A DNA stretch of 64,000 nucleotides from Haladaptatus litoreus (lineage in GTDB: Archaea > Halobacteriota > Halobacteria > Halobacteriales > Haladaptataceae), in contig NZ_FTNO01000001.1 in NCBI RefSeq assembly GCF_900156425.1, forward strand, positions 744,001-808,000, read 5' to 3'. Made by a program: the position numbers and the translations under genes. Below are positions 1-7,902 of this stretch, in pieces. The notes under the pieces are model-generated. The model saw only the letters and a program-made list of their open reading frames with translations, was not told the origin of the DNA and ran no database searches. Numbering within the stretch: position 1 is the first letter of the stretch; every line of letters starts with the position of its first letter.

Positions 1-288
1 CTGTTCGGCCCGCTCGTTTCGGGAGCGACGGTTGCTCTCGCTGGTGGAATGGGAGGCGTTGGAGCAACAGGAACGAACACCGCTCTCGGCGGTGCGTTTC
101 CAGTGGACGTTCTCGGACTCGCAGTCGGCGCCTACGTCCTCTTGCTTTCGGCGATACCCACGACGCTGGCGGTCGGATTGGAACACGGACTCGACAGAAC
201 GCTCGTCGGGTACCGAGTCGGCCACGCCTTGCTCTCCGCAACCGGAATCTACCTCGTCGCATTCGTACTCGCGGGAGCTGTAGCCTGA
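1..288 (+). CDS. Pilus/secretion assembly platform protein (TadC/PilC-like), C-terminal end only
   Basis: The reading frame is open from the first base and ends at TGA 286-288, so only the last 95 residues are present. They form about three hydrophobic segments separated by a short charged stretch (GLEHGLDR), ending in a membrane helix. This fits the C-terminus of an archaeal type II/IV secretion F-domain (TadC/PilC/ArlJ-type) platform protein, which anchors the pilus assembly ATPase in the membrane. The assignment rests mainly on context: the next four genes resemble the set that follows such platform genes in haloarchaea. The visible part has no diagnostic motif, so another multi-pass membrane protein is possible. 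Confidence 0.55.
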   Translation: MFGPLVSGATVALAGGMGGVGATGTNTALGGAFPVDVLGLAVGAYVLLLSAIPTTLAVGLEHGLDRTLVGYRVGHALLSATGIYLVAFVLAGAVA

Positions 289-294
289 GCGTAG

Positions 295-301
295 GTTTAA
301 G
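295..301 (+). promoter_or_regulatory. TATA-like box upstream of the interrupted gene at 327
   Basis: The sequence gtttaag lies 26-32 nt before the ATG at 327. That is the spacing seen for leaderless haloarchaeal transcripts, and it supports 327, not the later ATG at 375, as the original start. Confidence 0.45.
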
Positions 302-326
302 TCGGAAAACGAACCCACTCCGGGCC

Positions 327-812
327 ATGTTCGATGCACCTGTCGATGCGTGGTACGTCTAGCTCGGCGTAGCGATGGCGAGTCTGGTGGTGTTCGGCGT
401 CGCCGCCGAACTGCCGACGACACCGCCACCGGACGCCGCCCGTGCGGTGAATACGGTCGATTCCGTTGCGGGATGTGAGTACACTGCGACCGCGGAGCAT
501 CCGATTTCGGCGCGGGAAGTCAAACTCGGTGCTCACAGACTCGGATTACGCGGCGTGGGCGGGACCGCCCACGCCACGTTCGTCTCAGATTCGGTCGTTC
601 CAGTCGGGAACGTGGCTGGGTCGAAACGAGGCACGAACCTCCGGCGCGTGCTGAACGGAGAGCCACCCGCTTCCGTGTTCGCTTCCCCGACCGATTTCGC
701 GTCGGCGGTACGCGTCGCCGGAAATCGGAGAGCAACGTGGCAGGGCGCGGACAACACCCTTCAGATTCGCTGTGTTTCGTGGGAGGGAGTGGATGCCACC
801 CTGGTCGCGTGA
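327..812 (+). pseudogene. DUF7283-like pilus-operon membrane protein with in-frame amber codon at position 12
   Basis: From ATG 327 the frame reads MFDAPVDAWYV, then TAG (360-362), then LGVAMASLVVFGVAAELPTT and on to TGA 810-812. Codons before and after the TAG join into one hydrophobic N-terminal segment, and the TATA spacing favours ATG 327. A Trp codon (TGG) changed to TAG is the simplest explanation. The remaining 145-codon ORF from ATG 375 would lack the first half of the membrane/signal segment. The rest is a small extracytoplasmic domain with conserved-looking glycines. The order (platform protein, this gene, then three coupled genes) matches haloarchaeal Tad-like pilus operons. The alternatives are a sequencing error, or reinitiation at 375 giving a shortened but working protein. 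Confidence 0.6.
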
Positions 813-1224
813 GCGGGCACAAGCCGAACCGCTCCCTGCACTCATTGCGGTGTTCGCCGTGTGCGTCGGACTCGTGACTTACACGGGAGTCTTGGGCGAC
901 GCGATGCCGGAACCGAATCGGAATCCAGCGCCAGCAACCCTGTCGGAAGTCGAGCAGGTCATCAGTTCGAACGGCGTCGTGGCACCGACTCGGATTGCTG
1001 ACGCGCTCCGAACGAAACCGGCAGGGTACCGTCTCAACATCACGCTTTCGACGGGTTCGGGGAACGAAAATCACACTCAACTGTGGCACGCAGGCCCGCC
1101 AGTCCCGAGGACTGCGGATTCCGTGGGTTCCGCGGAATCTGCCGAAATCGCTGAAACCGTGGTAAGCGTTCGAATCTCCCCCGGAAACATCCGTCCGGCC
1201 CGCCTGCGCGTGGAGGTGTGGTAA
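793..1224 (+). CDS. DUF7285-like pilus-operon protein, pilin-like N-terminus
   Basis: This 143-residue protein begins with a basic stretch (PPWSRERAQAEP) followed by a hydrophobic helix (residues about 15-35). That layout resembles class III pilin or pseudopilin N-termini. The remainder is a small polar extracytoplasmic domain. ATG 793 was preferred over GTG 772 because a GGAGG motif (782-786) sits six bases upstream. It overlaps the preceding gene by 20 nt and shares TAATG with the next, so translation is probably coupled. I recognise it only as a haloarchaeal family of unknown function found in pilus/secretion operons. A minor pilin or assembly factor role is inference. Confidence 0.55.
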   Translation: MPPWSRERAQAEPLPALIAVFAVCVGLVTYTGVLGDAMPEPNRNPAPATLSEVEQVISSNGVVAPTRIADALRTKPAGYRLNITLSTGSGNENHTQLWHAGPPVPRTADSVGSAESAEIAETVVSVRISPGNIRPARLRVEVW

Positions 1225-2105
1225 TGGGCGAAACCGGACGACGGGCCATCAGCACCGTCTTCGACGTGACGCTCTGTCTGCTGTTGGTGAGCGCCAGCGC
1301 GTTCGTCCTCGTCGGGGCGCAGTCGTCCCGTCAGGCCATGACTAACGAGGAACCAACCGGCAAGGAACCGACCGCCGAATCGACGGCGAACGTCCTCGTC
1401 ACCAGCACCGCGGCGGTGAACTACACGATTCGAACCGAACAAAAGTCGCTGTCGCGAAAAAACCACGGCACACTCGCGGGACTGCTCACTGAGGCTGCGA
1501 TTGCCAATACGACGGTTCACGGAAGCAAACTGATGCGGGAGAGCGAGAATTTCGAAACCACGGTGGCACGCCGAGTACGGAATCAAGTCGGTATCACGAA
1601 CGGGACGAACACACAAGTCGTCGTTCGCTGGCAACCGTATCGAGACGCCCACATTCGAGGAGAAACCGCCGTCGGAAACTCGCCACCGCGAGACGCGACT
1701 GTGCACGCGGCCTCCGTGTCCGTTCCGAGTGGACTGCCGGGAGTTCGAGACGATACACTCGATGCGGCACGGCAGGATGGCTATCGCGGCGTTGCACGCG
1801 TCGTTGCGACCGGAATCGTCTCTGGGTTGTTGCCGGAACATTCGACGAATCTCGCGCTCCACGACCGACCCCCGGTGGCGGATTCCGCGGCCGGACGATT
1901 CCAACGACTGGGTGAGCAGTACTATACTGATTTGCCGAGCGGTGCGAACGATGGAAACGGGATAGGAACCAGACAAACACTTGTCCGAGCCATAACTGCG
2001 ACAATCGAAACAGAACTCCGGAAAACGTTCGAATCGCCAGCGGAAGCGGCCCAATCCGTCTCCGTCGGACGGGCAGAAATCGTCGTCAGGACGTGGTCTG
2101 CATGA
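1224..2105 (+). CDS. DUF7284-like pilus-operon protein with single N-terminal membrane anchor
   Basis: A 293-residue protein. It starts MGETGRRAISTVFDVTLCLL: a short charged leader, then the (R)AIS-(T/P)-V pattern and a hydrophobic helix as in archaeal type IV pilin-like proteins. The long remainder is hydrophilic and Asn/Thr-rich and is predicted to lie outside the cell. ATG 1224 has a GGAGGTG Shine-Dalgarno at 1212-1218 and overlaps the stop of the previous gene (TAATG). Its own end overlaps the next ATG by four bases (ATGA at 2102). It is probably co-translated with its neighbours as part of a pilus-like machine. The precise function is unknown. Confidence 0.55.
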   Translation: MGETGRRAISTVFDVTLCLLLVSASAFVLVGAQSSRQAMTNEEPTGKEPTAESTANVLVTSTAAVNYTIRTEQKSLSRKNHGTLAGLLTEAAIANTTVHGSKLMRESENFETTVARRVRNQVGITNGTNTQVVVRWQPYRDAHIRGETAVGNSPPRDATVHAASVSVPSGLPGVRDDTLDAARQDGYRGVARVVATGIVSGLLPEHSTNLALHDRPPVADSAAGRFQRLGEQYYTDLPSGANDGNGIGTRQTLVRAITATIETELRKTFESPAEAAQSVSVGRAEIVVRTWSA

Positions 2106-5100
2106 GATTGGCTGAAGACACTCGGGCGCGGGTTCCGTTCGCACTCGTCGGCGTCCTGCTACTGGTCGGCAGCGCGACGTTCGCGGGAACGCTGGCGACG
2201 CGAGCGTCGCCGACTGTAGACCGAAGCGTCGAGCGAGCGATGGAACACGCCACGGCGAGCACGCAGACGGCCCTTCGGGGCGCGGTTCAGCAGGCTGGGA
2301 AAGACGCATCCGCACAACCGCTTATCGAACCCGCTAACACGACTACCGGAAAAGTCATCGACGATTCTGCGGCGTTTCGAGAGTATCTTCGGCTCCGAAT
2401 CTATCTCACTGCGCGGGAGCGACTCGAATCCACCTCCGTCCGCGTCGGCGACGTTCGTGCGACGCCGTCGCTTTCCCCGACAGCAAACGCCAGTTCGCTC
2501 CGGCGTGCAACGGAGCGAGTCCACATCGAACCGGTCGGAAACGCGACCGAATCGGGACTTCGAGTTCGAATCGAAAACATCACGCTGCGAGCGTACCGCG
2601 ACGAATCTGTCGTCGCGGAAACCGCTCGAAACATCACCGTGGTGGTCGAGACGCCGGTTCTCGCGCTTCACGAGCGAGTTCGGCGGTACGAAACCCGGTT
2701 GAATCGCGACCCGTTCGAACCCGGCCTCGGCCGACGACTGACTGCACGATTGTACGCGACGACGTGGGCGCGCGGCTACGCCCAGTACGGCGGTGCGCCC
2801 ATCGGAAACGTGCTGGCGAATCGCCACGTCGAACTGATGGCGAACGGAGCGATGCTGGAAGAACAACGGAACGCCTTCGGTCGAAGCGACCCTGCCGGAC
2901 GAAACGGACTCCGGCGGGCAACGGCCCGTGTCGGACTGTCGGACGTACTGATTCCGACTACGGAACGCGGAACGCGATGGACGGACATCGTATTGGAAAC
3001 GGCCGGCCCGCTCGCCGACGAACCGCAGACCATCTCCGGCCCGACAAATACGACGTACTCGCCCGAAGACGGGATGGTCGTCGGCGTAAACGAGTCCGCG
3101 GATAGGGCACTGTTCGACCTCATCGGGGAGGACGAAGCATCCGCAGGTAGCGAAAAGAGTCAGTTCGACACTGCACTCGAATCCGCCTACGAAGTTCCCG
3201 TTCGGACGGTTGCAACCGTTCGAACGGTTCGTGACGAATCCCCTCCCGAACACCGGTCGCCGGGGAAAAACTGGACGCTCGTGGGACAGAAAACGGACAC
3301 CAGACGGTCCGTCGAAAGTGTGGACGGAAGACACCCCGGAACACCTCCCGGATGGCACCTGTTGTGGACTGCTGACCGACGTGTCACCCAAACGCACGTG
3401 ACAACCGACTACTGGAAAAGAGAGGACGGAACGAACCGAACGACGACACGGCGATGGTCGGACGAGTTCGTCGTTTCGCTCGGCGTTGCGGGCGACCACA
3501 CGACGACCGAGTTCGCTCCGGAACGACCGCTGCCGACGGCGCACGAATCCGGCGGGCCGTTCTCAGGGGCGAATATCGCGGACATCGAGCGGAAAGCGGT
3601 CGATACGCTCGTTTCCGCGCGCGGTGGCCCGGACAGCCTTGCGAAACGGGCCGTCGATGGCACGCTCGACACGCGTCCGAAAACGGTGCAAGGTCGGCTT
3701 CCGACCGAACTGCGAGAGTGGGCGTATCGAGACGTTCGCGAACTCCGAAATCGAATCGAAAACCGCTCGACGACGGTTTCCCGCGGTGCAGTTGCCAGTG
3801 GGAAAACGAATCCGACAGCGACGTTAGCGTCGGACATCCGAACACACAGCGATGAGTTGGTGGATGCACCACCGACCTACGACAGCACGGCCGAGCGAGC
3901 GCGCTACGCGGTTCGCGCCGCATACATCGATGCGGTTTCCTCTCGCCTCGATAGCAGAGCGGAACGTACTGAGCACACACAACAGGGCTTCAGTTCGGCG
4001 GTTCGTGACGCAACGGACGTTCCGCTCGACCGAGTACGAGAGATACTCGACTCTAGAAAACGGGTCGAATCGCCGACTCGGAATCCGCTTCCGACGAGCG
4101 GCCCCGGTGCGCCGACGAATCTCTCCGTCGATGGCGCACCCGCGTATCTCACGCTCTCGGCAGTCGAACACGACCACGTGTCGGCAGTTCCGCGGGGAGA
4201 GAGCGCCCATCCGATGTCCGCACGAAACGTCAACCTGTTCGCGGTTCCCGCCGCAGACGTGACGGACGGTATCGTCTCGTTGCTGCCGGATGCGCGAGAT
4301 GAAAAACGGATGAGTCTCCGAGACGCCGCGCTCACCCTGAAAGCCGCGAACAGGACGCTTTCGGCCAGTGACAACGAAAGCCTGCGACGACAACGAAACG
4401 ACCTTCAGCGGTCGCTTCGGCGGACGAATACCGGCGTTAGGAAAAATCTCGCTGATTCCCTCGAAACGACCGATTTGAGTTGGGGAGAGCGCTGGGTCGC
4501 CATCCGCCGCGGACTCGCCCGCTGGGAGACGACGGCAGACCGCTCGCTCGCGCTCTCGAACGGTTCCGCGGCGGAACCCGTCGCGGCGGAATTAGAAGCG
4601 CAAGGAACAGTACAGCGAACCCAGATGCAGCGCGACCGACTTACGATTCAAATTCAGGTCGGACTGGAAACCGCGCGTTCCGAGACGAAGGGCGTGAAGG
4701 AGTCGGCGGTCGAACCAGCGAGCAAAACGCTTCGTCAAATCGTCGAGGGCGAAACGAAGCGACTGGCGAAACAGGCGATAGAGAAGGGCGTCGAGGGTGC
4801 ACAGAAAAAATGGGTCAACGAAACGATGGCGAGTCTCGCCGCGGGATTGCCCGTTGCGCCCGTTCCGGGGTACTGGTACGCAACGGTCAACGTCTGGCAG
4901 GTCGATGTGTCGGGAACGTACGCCCGATTTACGGTTCGGGCGCGACACGGGTCGCCCGTCTCGCCGGGCGCATCGGTCGCGTACACTCGGCAGTCACAAG
5001 CGGTTCGATTGGATTTCGACGGCGACGGCAGCAAAGAACTGTTCGGTCGGACGACGCCCATCTCGTTCGACACGTGGACGACGGTTATCATCGCAGTGCC

Positions 5101-5224
5101 GCCGGGGAAACGAGGCGTGGGCGACGTAAACGGCGATGCTGACGAACGGTCGCCGGGGTGGTCGAATCGGAGTAACAACCCATTTGACTCGCGCGCCCTT
5201 CGTGGTGAGCATGCTCTACGATGA
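2102..5224 (+). CDS. Large DUF7286-like exported protein of the pilus/secretion operon
   Basis: A 1040-residue protein with one N-terminal membrane segment (residues about 13-32, after the charged leader RLAEDTRARVP) and a very large extracytoplasmic region with many NxT/NxS sequons (for example NATES, NITLRA, NTTYS). Near the C-terminus, around residues 971-979, is a DxDGDGxxE loop (DFDGDGSKE). About 30 residues on is a second acidic loop (GDVNGDADE). Both resemble calcium-binding dockerin or EF-hand-type loops. ATG 2102 overlaps the preceding TGA by four bases; GTG 2093 is possible but less likely. As the last big gene of the cluster it may be a surface component of the pilus-like apparatus. 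No enzymatic motif was seen. Confidence 0.6.
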   Translation: MRLAEDTRARVPFALVGVLLLVGSATFAGTLATRASPTVDRSVERAMEHATASTQTALRGAVQQAGKDASAQPLIEPANTTTGKVIDDSAAFREYLRLRIYLTARERLESTSVRVGDVRATPSLSPTANASSLRRATERVHIEPVGNATESGLRVRIENITLRAYRDESVVAETARNITVVVETPVLALHERVRRYETRLNRDPFEPGLGRRLTARLYATTWARGYAQYGGAPIGNVLANRHVELMANGAMLEEQRNAFGRSDPAGRNGLRRATARVGLSDVLIPTTERGTRWTDIVLETAGPLADEPQTISGPTNTTYSPEDGMVVGVNESADRALFDLIGEDEASAGSEKSQFDTALESAYEVPVRTVATVRTVRDESPPEHRSPGKNWTLVGQKTDTRRSVESVDGRHPGTPPGWHLLWTADRRVTQTHVTTDYWKREDGTNRTTTRRWSDEFVVSLGVAGDHTTTEFAPERPLPTAHESGGPFSGANIADIERKAVDTLVSARGGPDSLAKRAVDGTLDTRPKTVQGRLPTELREWAYRDVRELRNRIENRSTTVSRGAVASGKTNPTATLASDIRTHSDELVDAPPTYDSTAERARYAVRAAYIDAVSSRLDSRAERTEHTQQGFSSAVRDATDVPLDRVREILDSRKRVESPTRNPLPTSGPGAPTNLSVDGAPAYLTLSAVEHDHVSAVPRGESAHPMSARNVNLFAVPAADVTDGIVSLLPDARDEKRMSLRDAALTLKAANRTLSASDNESLRRQRNDLQRSLRRTNTGVRKNLADSLETTDLSWGERWVAIRRGLARWETTADRSLALSNGSAAEPVAAELEAQGTVQRTQMQRDRLTIQIQVGLETARSETKGVKESAVEPASKTLRQIVEGETKRLAKQAIEKGVEGAQKKWVNETMASLAAGLPVAPVPGYWYATVNVWQVDVSGTYARFTVRARHGSPVSPGASVAYTRQSQAVRLDFDGDGSKELFGRTTPISFDTWTTVIIAVPPGKRGVGDVNGDADERSPGWSNRSNNPFDSRALRGEHALR

Positions 5225-5642
5225 AATAGAAAACCCCGGTGAGTTGACGCCAGAGGAAGTTCATGCCCAGTACGTCGCCGAACTCGCGGAGACCGTCGAA
5301 TCTGTCGGTGTTGATGACGTGGTTGCGGCGACGGAACTCGACCGGGAAACGGTCGAGTCCGTCGCAAATGGCGAGAAACCGGAACTCACGCTCGAAGATG
5401 CCGCTGGCATCCTCGCAACCGGAGACGCCCCGCCAAAGGACACCATCCTGCTCGAAGTGCGCGACCACCTGCTGATGGGAATGACTACCGGGGTTCTCGA
5501 CATCGACACGCTGGCCTCCAGCATCGACAGCGACCTCGGCGCGCGCGCACTTCAGCAGAAAATCGAGGGGCGAGCGCCGATGACGCTCGAAGAGTACGCG
5601 CTCGTTCATCACTTCATCGCAGACCGAAACGACCGCGACTGA
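5211..5642 (+). CDS. DUF5791-like small acidic protein
   Basis: A 143-residue soluble acidic protein. It starts MLYDEIENPGELTPEEVHAQ, then has a helical segment with ETVESVGVDDVVAATELD that looks like a degenerate helix-turn-helix or cyanase-like fold. The C-terminal half (LEEYALVHHFIADRN) is also helical. ATG 5211 was chosen because the protein from this point matches the usual start of a conserved haloarchaeal family I know as DUF5791; it overlaps the preceding gene by 14 nt. No catalytic motif is visible. The function is unknown, and any link to the pilus operon may be only positional. Confidence 0.6.
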   Translation: MLYDEIENPGELTPEEVHAQYVAELAETVESVGVDDVVAATELDRETVESVANGEKPELTLEDAAGILATGDAPPKDTILLEVRDHLLMGMTTGVLDIDTLASSIDSDLGARALQQKIEGRAPMTLEEYALVHHFIADRNDRD

Positions 5643-5716
5643 GAGACAGTGAAACGACGATACAGTAAGACGATGAGACGGAGAGACAGCGAGGCAGCAA
5701 AACGACGAGACGGCGG
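5641..5716 (+). repeat. Imperfect 40-nt purine-rich tandem repeat
   Basis: Two near-copies start at 5641 and 5681. Both open with GAGAGACAG(T/C)GA and continue with purine-rich gacga/gaaacgacga-type blocks. The stretch lies between two genes and has no ORF or hairpin of its own. Confidence 0.5.
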
Positions 5717-5746
5717 GGTTTTCCACGTTGCGTGCGAAGAATGCGT

Positions 5747-6601
5747 ATGAACGTCGCAATTCTCGGCTGTGGCTACGTCGGCCTCCAACTGGGTCGGCAA
5801 TCGGACGAGGACGGACACGACGTAGTCGGCGTCCGGCGGTCTGCCGATGGCGTGCAGGCCATCGAAGACGCGGGATTCGGAGGGATACAGGCTGATGCGA
5901 CCGACGAGAAATCGCTGTCCGCGATTCCAGATGTAGACGCCCTCGTCTACGCGGTCAGTGCAGGCGGCCGCGATTCGGATTCAGCACGAAGCGCCTACGT
6001 GAACGGCCTCCGGACGACGCTGTCGCATTTTTCGAGACGCGACTCGCCGCCGGAACGAGTCGTCTACACCTCTAGCACCGGCGTGTACGGCGACCGGGAT
6101 GGGGACTGGGTTGACGAATCGACGCCGTTGGAACCGAAAACCGAGCGACAGGAGATTCTGGTCGAAGCCGAGCGAATCGCCCGCGAGGAACACGAGATGG
6201 ACTGGACGATTGCTCGGTTCGCGGGACTGTATGGGCCAGACCGATATCGACTAGAACGATATTTGGACGGAACGGTGGCAGAACGATATCTGAACCTGAT
6301 TCACCGCGACGACGCGGCGGGGGCGGTTCGGTTCCTGCTGGAATCGGATTCGGCGCGGAACGAAACCGTGCTAGTGTGCGACGATGAACCGATTTGGAAA
6401 CCGACGCTCGCGGAGTGGCTCGCGGAGCAGTGTGGTGTCGAAGGGCCGGAGAGGGGGGACGCAACCTCCGAGCGCGCCCGGTCGAGCAAACGGTGTTCGA
6501 ACGAGAAATTGCGGGATTTGGGCTACGAATTTCGGTATCCGACGTACCGGGAAGGGTATCGGAACGCGATTTCCGAATACCGACAGCCCGAAAACGTCTG
6601 A
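5747..6601 (+). CDS. NAD(P)-dependent epimerase/SDR-type oxidoreductase
   Basis: A 284-residue extended short-chain dehydrogenase-like protein. The N-terminal Rossmann motif reads GCGYVGLQLG (residues about 7-16), a GxGxxG variant typical of YeeD/YfcH-like NAD-dependent epimerase/dehydratase proteins. A TSSTGVYG segment around residue 107 supplies the Ser/Tyr region, and FAGLYGP with LIHRDDAAGA follows in the sugar-binding half. ATG 5747 was chosen over ATG 5741 and GTG 5732 because the beta strand MNVAILG starts directly there. The substrate is unknown. Nothing nearby forms a sugar pathway with it, so a specific epimerase name is not justified. Confidence 0.75.
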   Translation: MNVAILGCGYVGLQLGRQSDEDGHDVVGVRRSADGVQAIEDAGFGGIQADATDEKSLSAIPDVDALVYAVSAGGRDSDSARSAYVNGLRTTLSHFSRRDSPPERVVYTSSTGVYGDRDGDWVDESTPLEPKTERQEILVEAERIAREEHEMDWTIARFAGLYGPDRYRLERYLDGTVAERYLNLIHRDDAAGAVRFLLESDSARNETVLVCDDEPIWKPTLAEWLAEQCGVEGPERGDATSERARSSKRCSNEKLRDLGYEFRYPTYREGYRNAISEYRQPENV

Positions 6602-6654
6602 CATCTGTTACCGTTGGGAAAAGTTCTTGTCGTCACATATCGACAATTCGGAGT

Positions 6655-7836
6655 ATGGAGTTTCCGGCCGACCAGTCGGTTCAGGGGCTATTTCGGACGG
6701 CGCAGGTTTATAGCTCCGAGAATACGATGCTCGTCGTCGGTGCGGCACTGGGTACTGTCGTGCTCGCGGTGTCGCTGTGGCTGGTCGTTCGCTGGATTCG
6801 GCGACCGATGGGTGCCAGACTCAAACGAGCGCTGGCGAAACGGGACGAAATCGTCGTTCTCATGCACCCGAACCCCGATCCGGACGCGATGGCCTGTGCA
6901 ATCGCCGTCGGGTATCTCGCAGAAATGGTCGAAACGGACGTAACATTACAGTACTCCGGGCAAATACGACACCAGGAAAATCGTGCGTTCCGAACGATTC
7001 TCGACCTCGAAATGACGCGCGTCGAACACGTAACCGACCTCGCTTCTTCTACCATCGTTCTCGTCGACCACAATACGCCCCGCGGATTCGACGGGGCCGA
7101 ACGAATCGAACCCTACGCCGTCATCGACCATCATCCCGGCAACGGAACGGGCGAAGTGTTCACCGACAAGCGGACGAACTACGGCGCGTGTTCGACCATC
7201 GTCGCGGAGTACTTCGAGGAACTCGGTGCGACCCCCGTCGGCCCGGACGATATTCCGCCAGAAGACGAGTTTGTCCTCCCCTCGGACATCGCAACCGGAC
7301 TGCTGTACGGGATTCAGTCCGACACGAAACATCTCACGAACGGCTGTTCCGAGGCGGAGTTCGCTGCCTGCGCGTATCTATATCAGGGTGTGGACGAACA
7401 TCGACTCGACAGAATCGCAAATCCGCAAGTCAGTGCGGAGGTGCTCGAAATCAAATCGCGGGCCATCACGGAACGCGAAGTCCGCGGCTCGTTCGCGGTC
7501 TGTAACGTCGGCGAACTGTCGAACGTGGACGCCATCCCACAGGCCGCAGACGAACTCATGCACCTCGAAGGCGTGACAGCGGTCGTCATCTACGGTCAAA
7601 AAGAAGACACGATTCACGTTTCGGGTCGTTCGCGTGACGACCGTGTACACATGGGAAAAGCATTGCAATCCGCAGTTTCCGAAATTCCGGGGGCGGGTGC
7701 AGGGGGGCACGCTCGCATGGGTGGCGGGCAGGTGCCCGTCGAATCGGCGGTCGTCGCGGGCGGGATGGAAGTCGGACTGTGGACGAATCGGGAGTTTACT
7801 GATGGCATTTTCGACGCGCTCAACGGAAACGTCTGA
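6655..7836 (+). CDS. Membrane-anchored DHH/DHHA1 phosphoesterase (NrnA-like)
   Basis: A 393-residue protein with one N-terminal membrane helix (residues about 25-48), a cytoplasmic DHH domain and a DHHA1 domain. The metal-binding motifs are HPNPDPDA (71-78), LVDHN (DHN) and VIDHHPGN (DHH). The C-terminal GGHARMGGG is the DHHA1 substrate-binding glycine motif. Such enzymes hydrolyse short RNAs, pAp or cyclic dinucleotide products with Mn2+. ATG 6655 gives a short pre-helix region and lies just after the AT-rich stretch at 6630-6650. A related protein without the membrane helix but with an RCK domain lies at 60872. The exact substrate cannot be read from sequence. Confidence 0.8.
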   Translation: MEFPADQSVQGLFRTAQVYSSENTMLVVGAALGTVVLAVSLWLVVRWIRRPMGARLKRALAKRDEIVVLMHPNPDPDAMACAIAVGYLAEMVETDVTLQYSGQIRHQENRAFRTILDLEMTRVEHVTDLASSTIVLVDHNTPRGFDGAERIEPYAVIDHHPGNGTGEVFTDKRTNYGACSTIVAEYFEELGATPVGPDDIPPEDEFVLPSDIATGLLYGIQSDTKHLTNGCSEAEFAACAYLYQGVDEHRLDRIANPQVSAEVLEIKSRAITEREVRGSFAVCNVGELSNVDAIPQAADELMHLEGVTAVVIYGQKEDTIHVSGRSRDDRVHMGKALQSAVSEIPGAGAGGHARMGGGQVPVESAVVAGGMEVGLWTNREFTDGIFDALNGNV

Positions 7837-7866
7837 CGAACGACAGCCAGTTGGCATAAAGAAGAC

Positions 7867-7876
7867 CTTTTTATCC
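7867..7876 (+). promoter_or_regulatory. TATA-like box for the DUF373 gene
   Basis: ctttttatcc is centred about 31 nt before ATG 7903, implying a nearly leaderless transcript. Confidence 0.5.
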
Positions 7877-7902
7877 CTTGCCCGTCTGAAGTGAGATACC
7901 GA

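Noticed and set aside
360..362. Readthrough of TAG as pyrrolysine
   Set aside because: Haloarchaea are not known to carry the pyrrolysine system, and no pyl-like gene is in the window.
1077..2315. A 412-codon open frame on the minus strand through the pilus operon
   Set aside because: It is a shadow of coupled + strand genes. The translation is Arg/Ser/Pro-rich, unlike acidic haloarchaeal proteins, and it has no motif.
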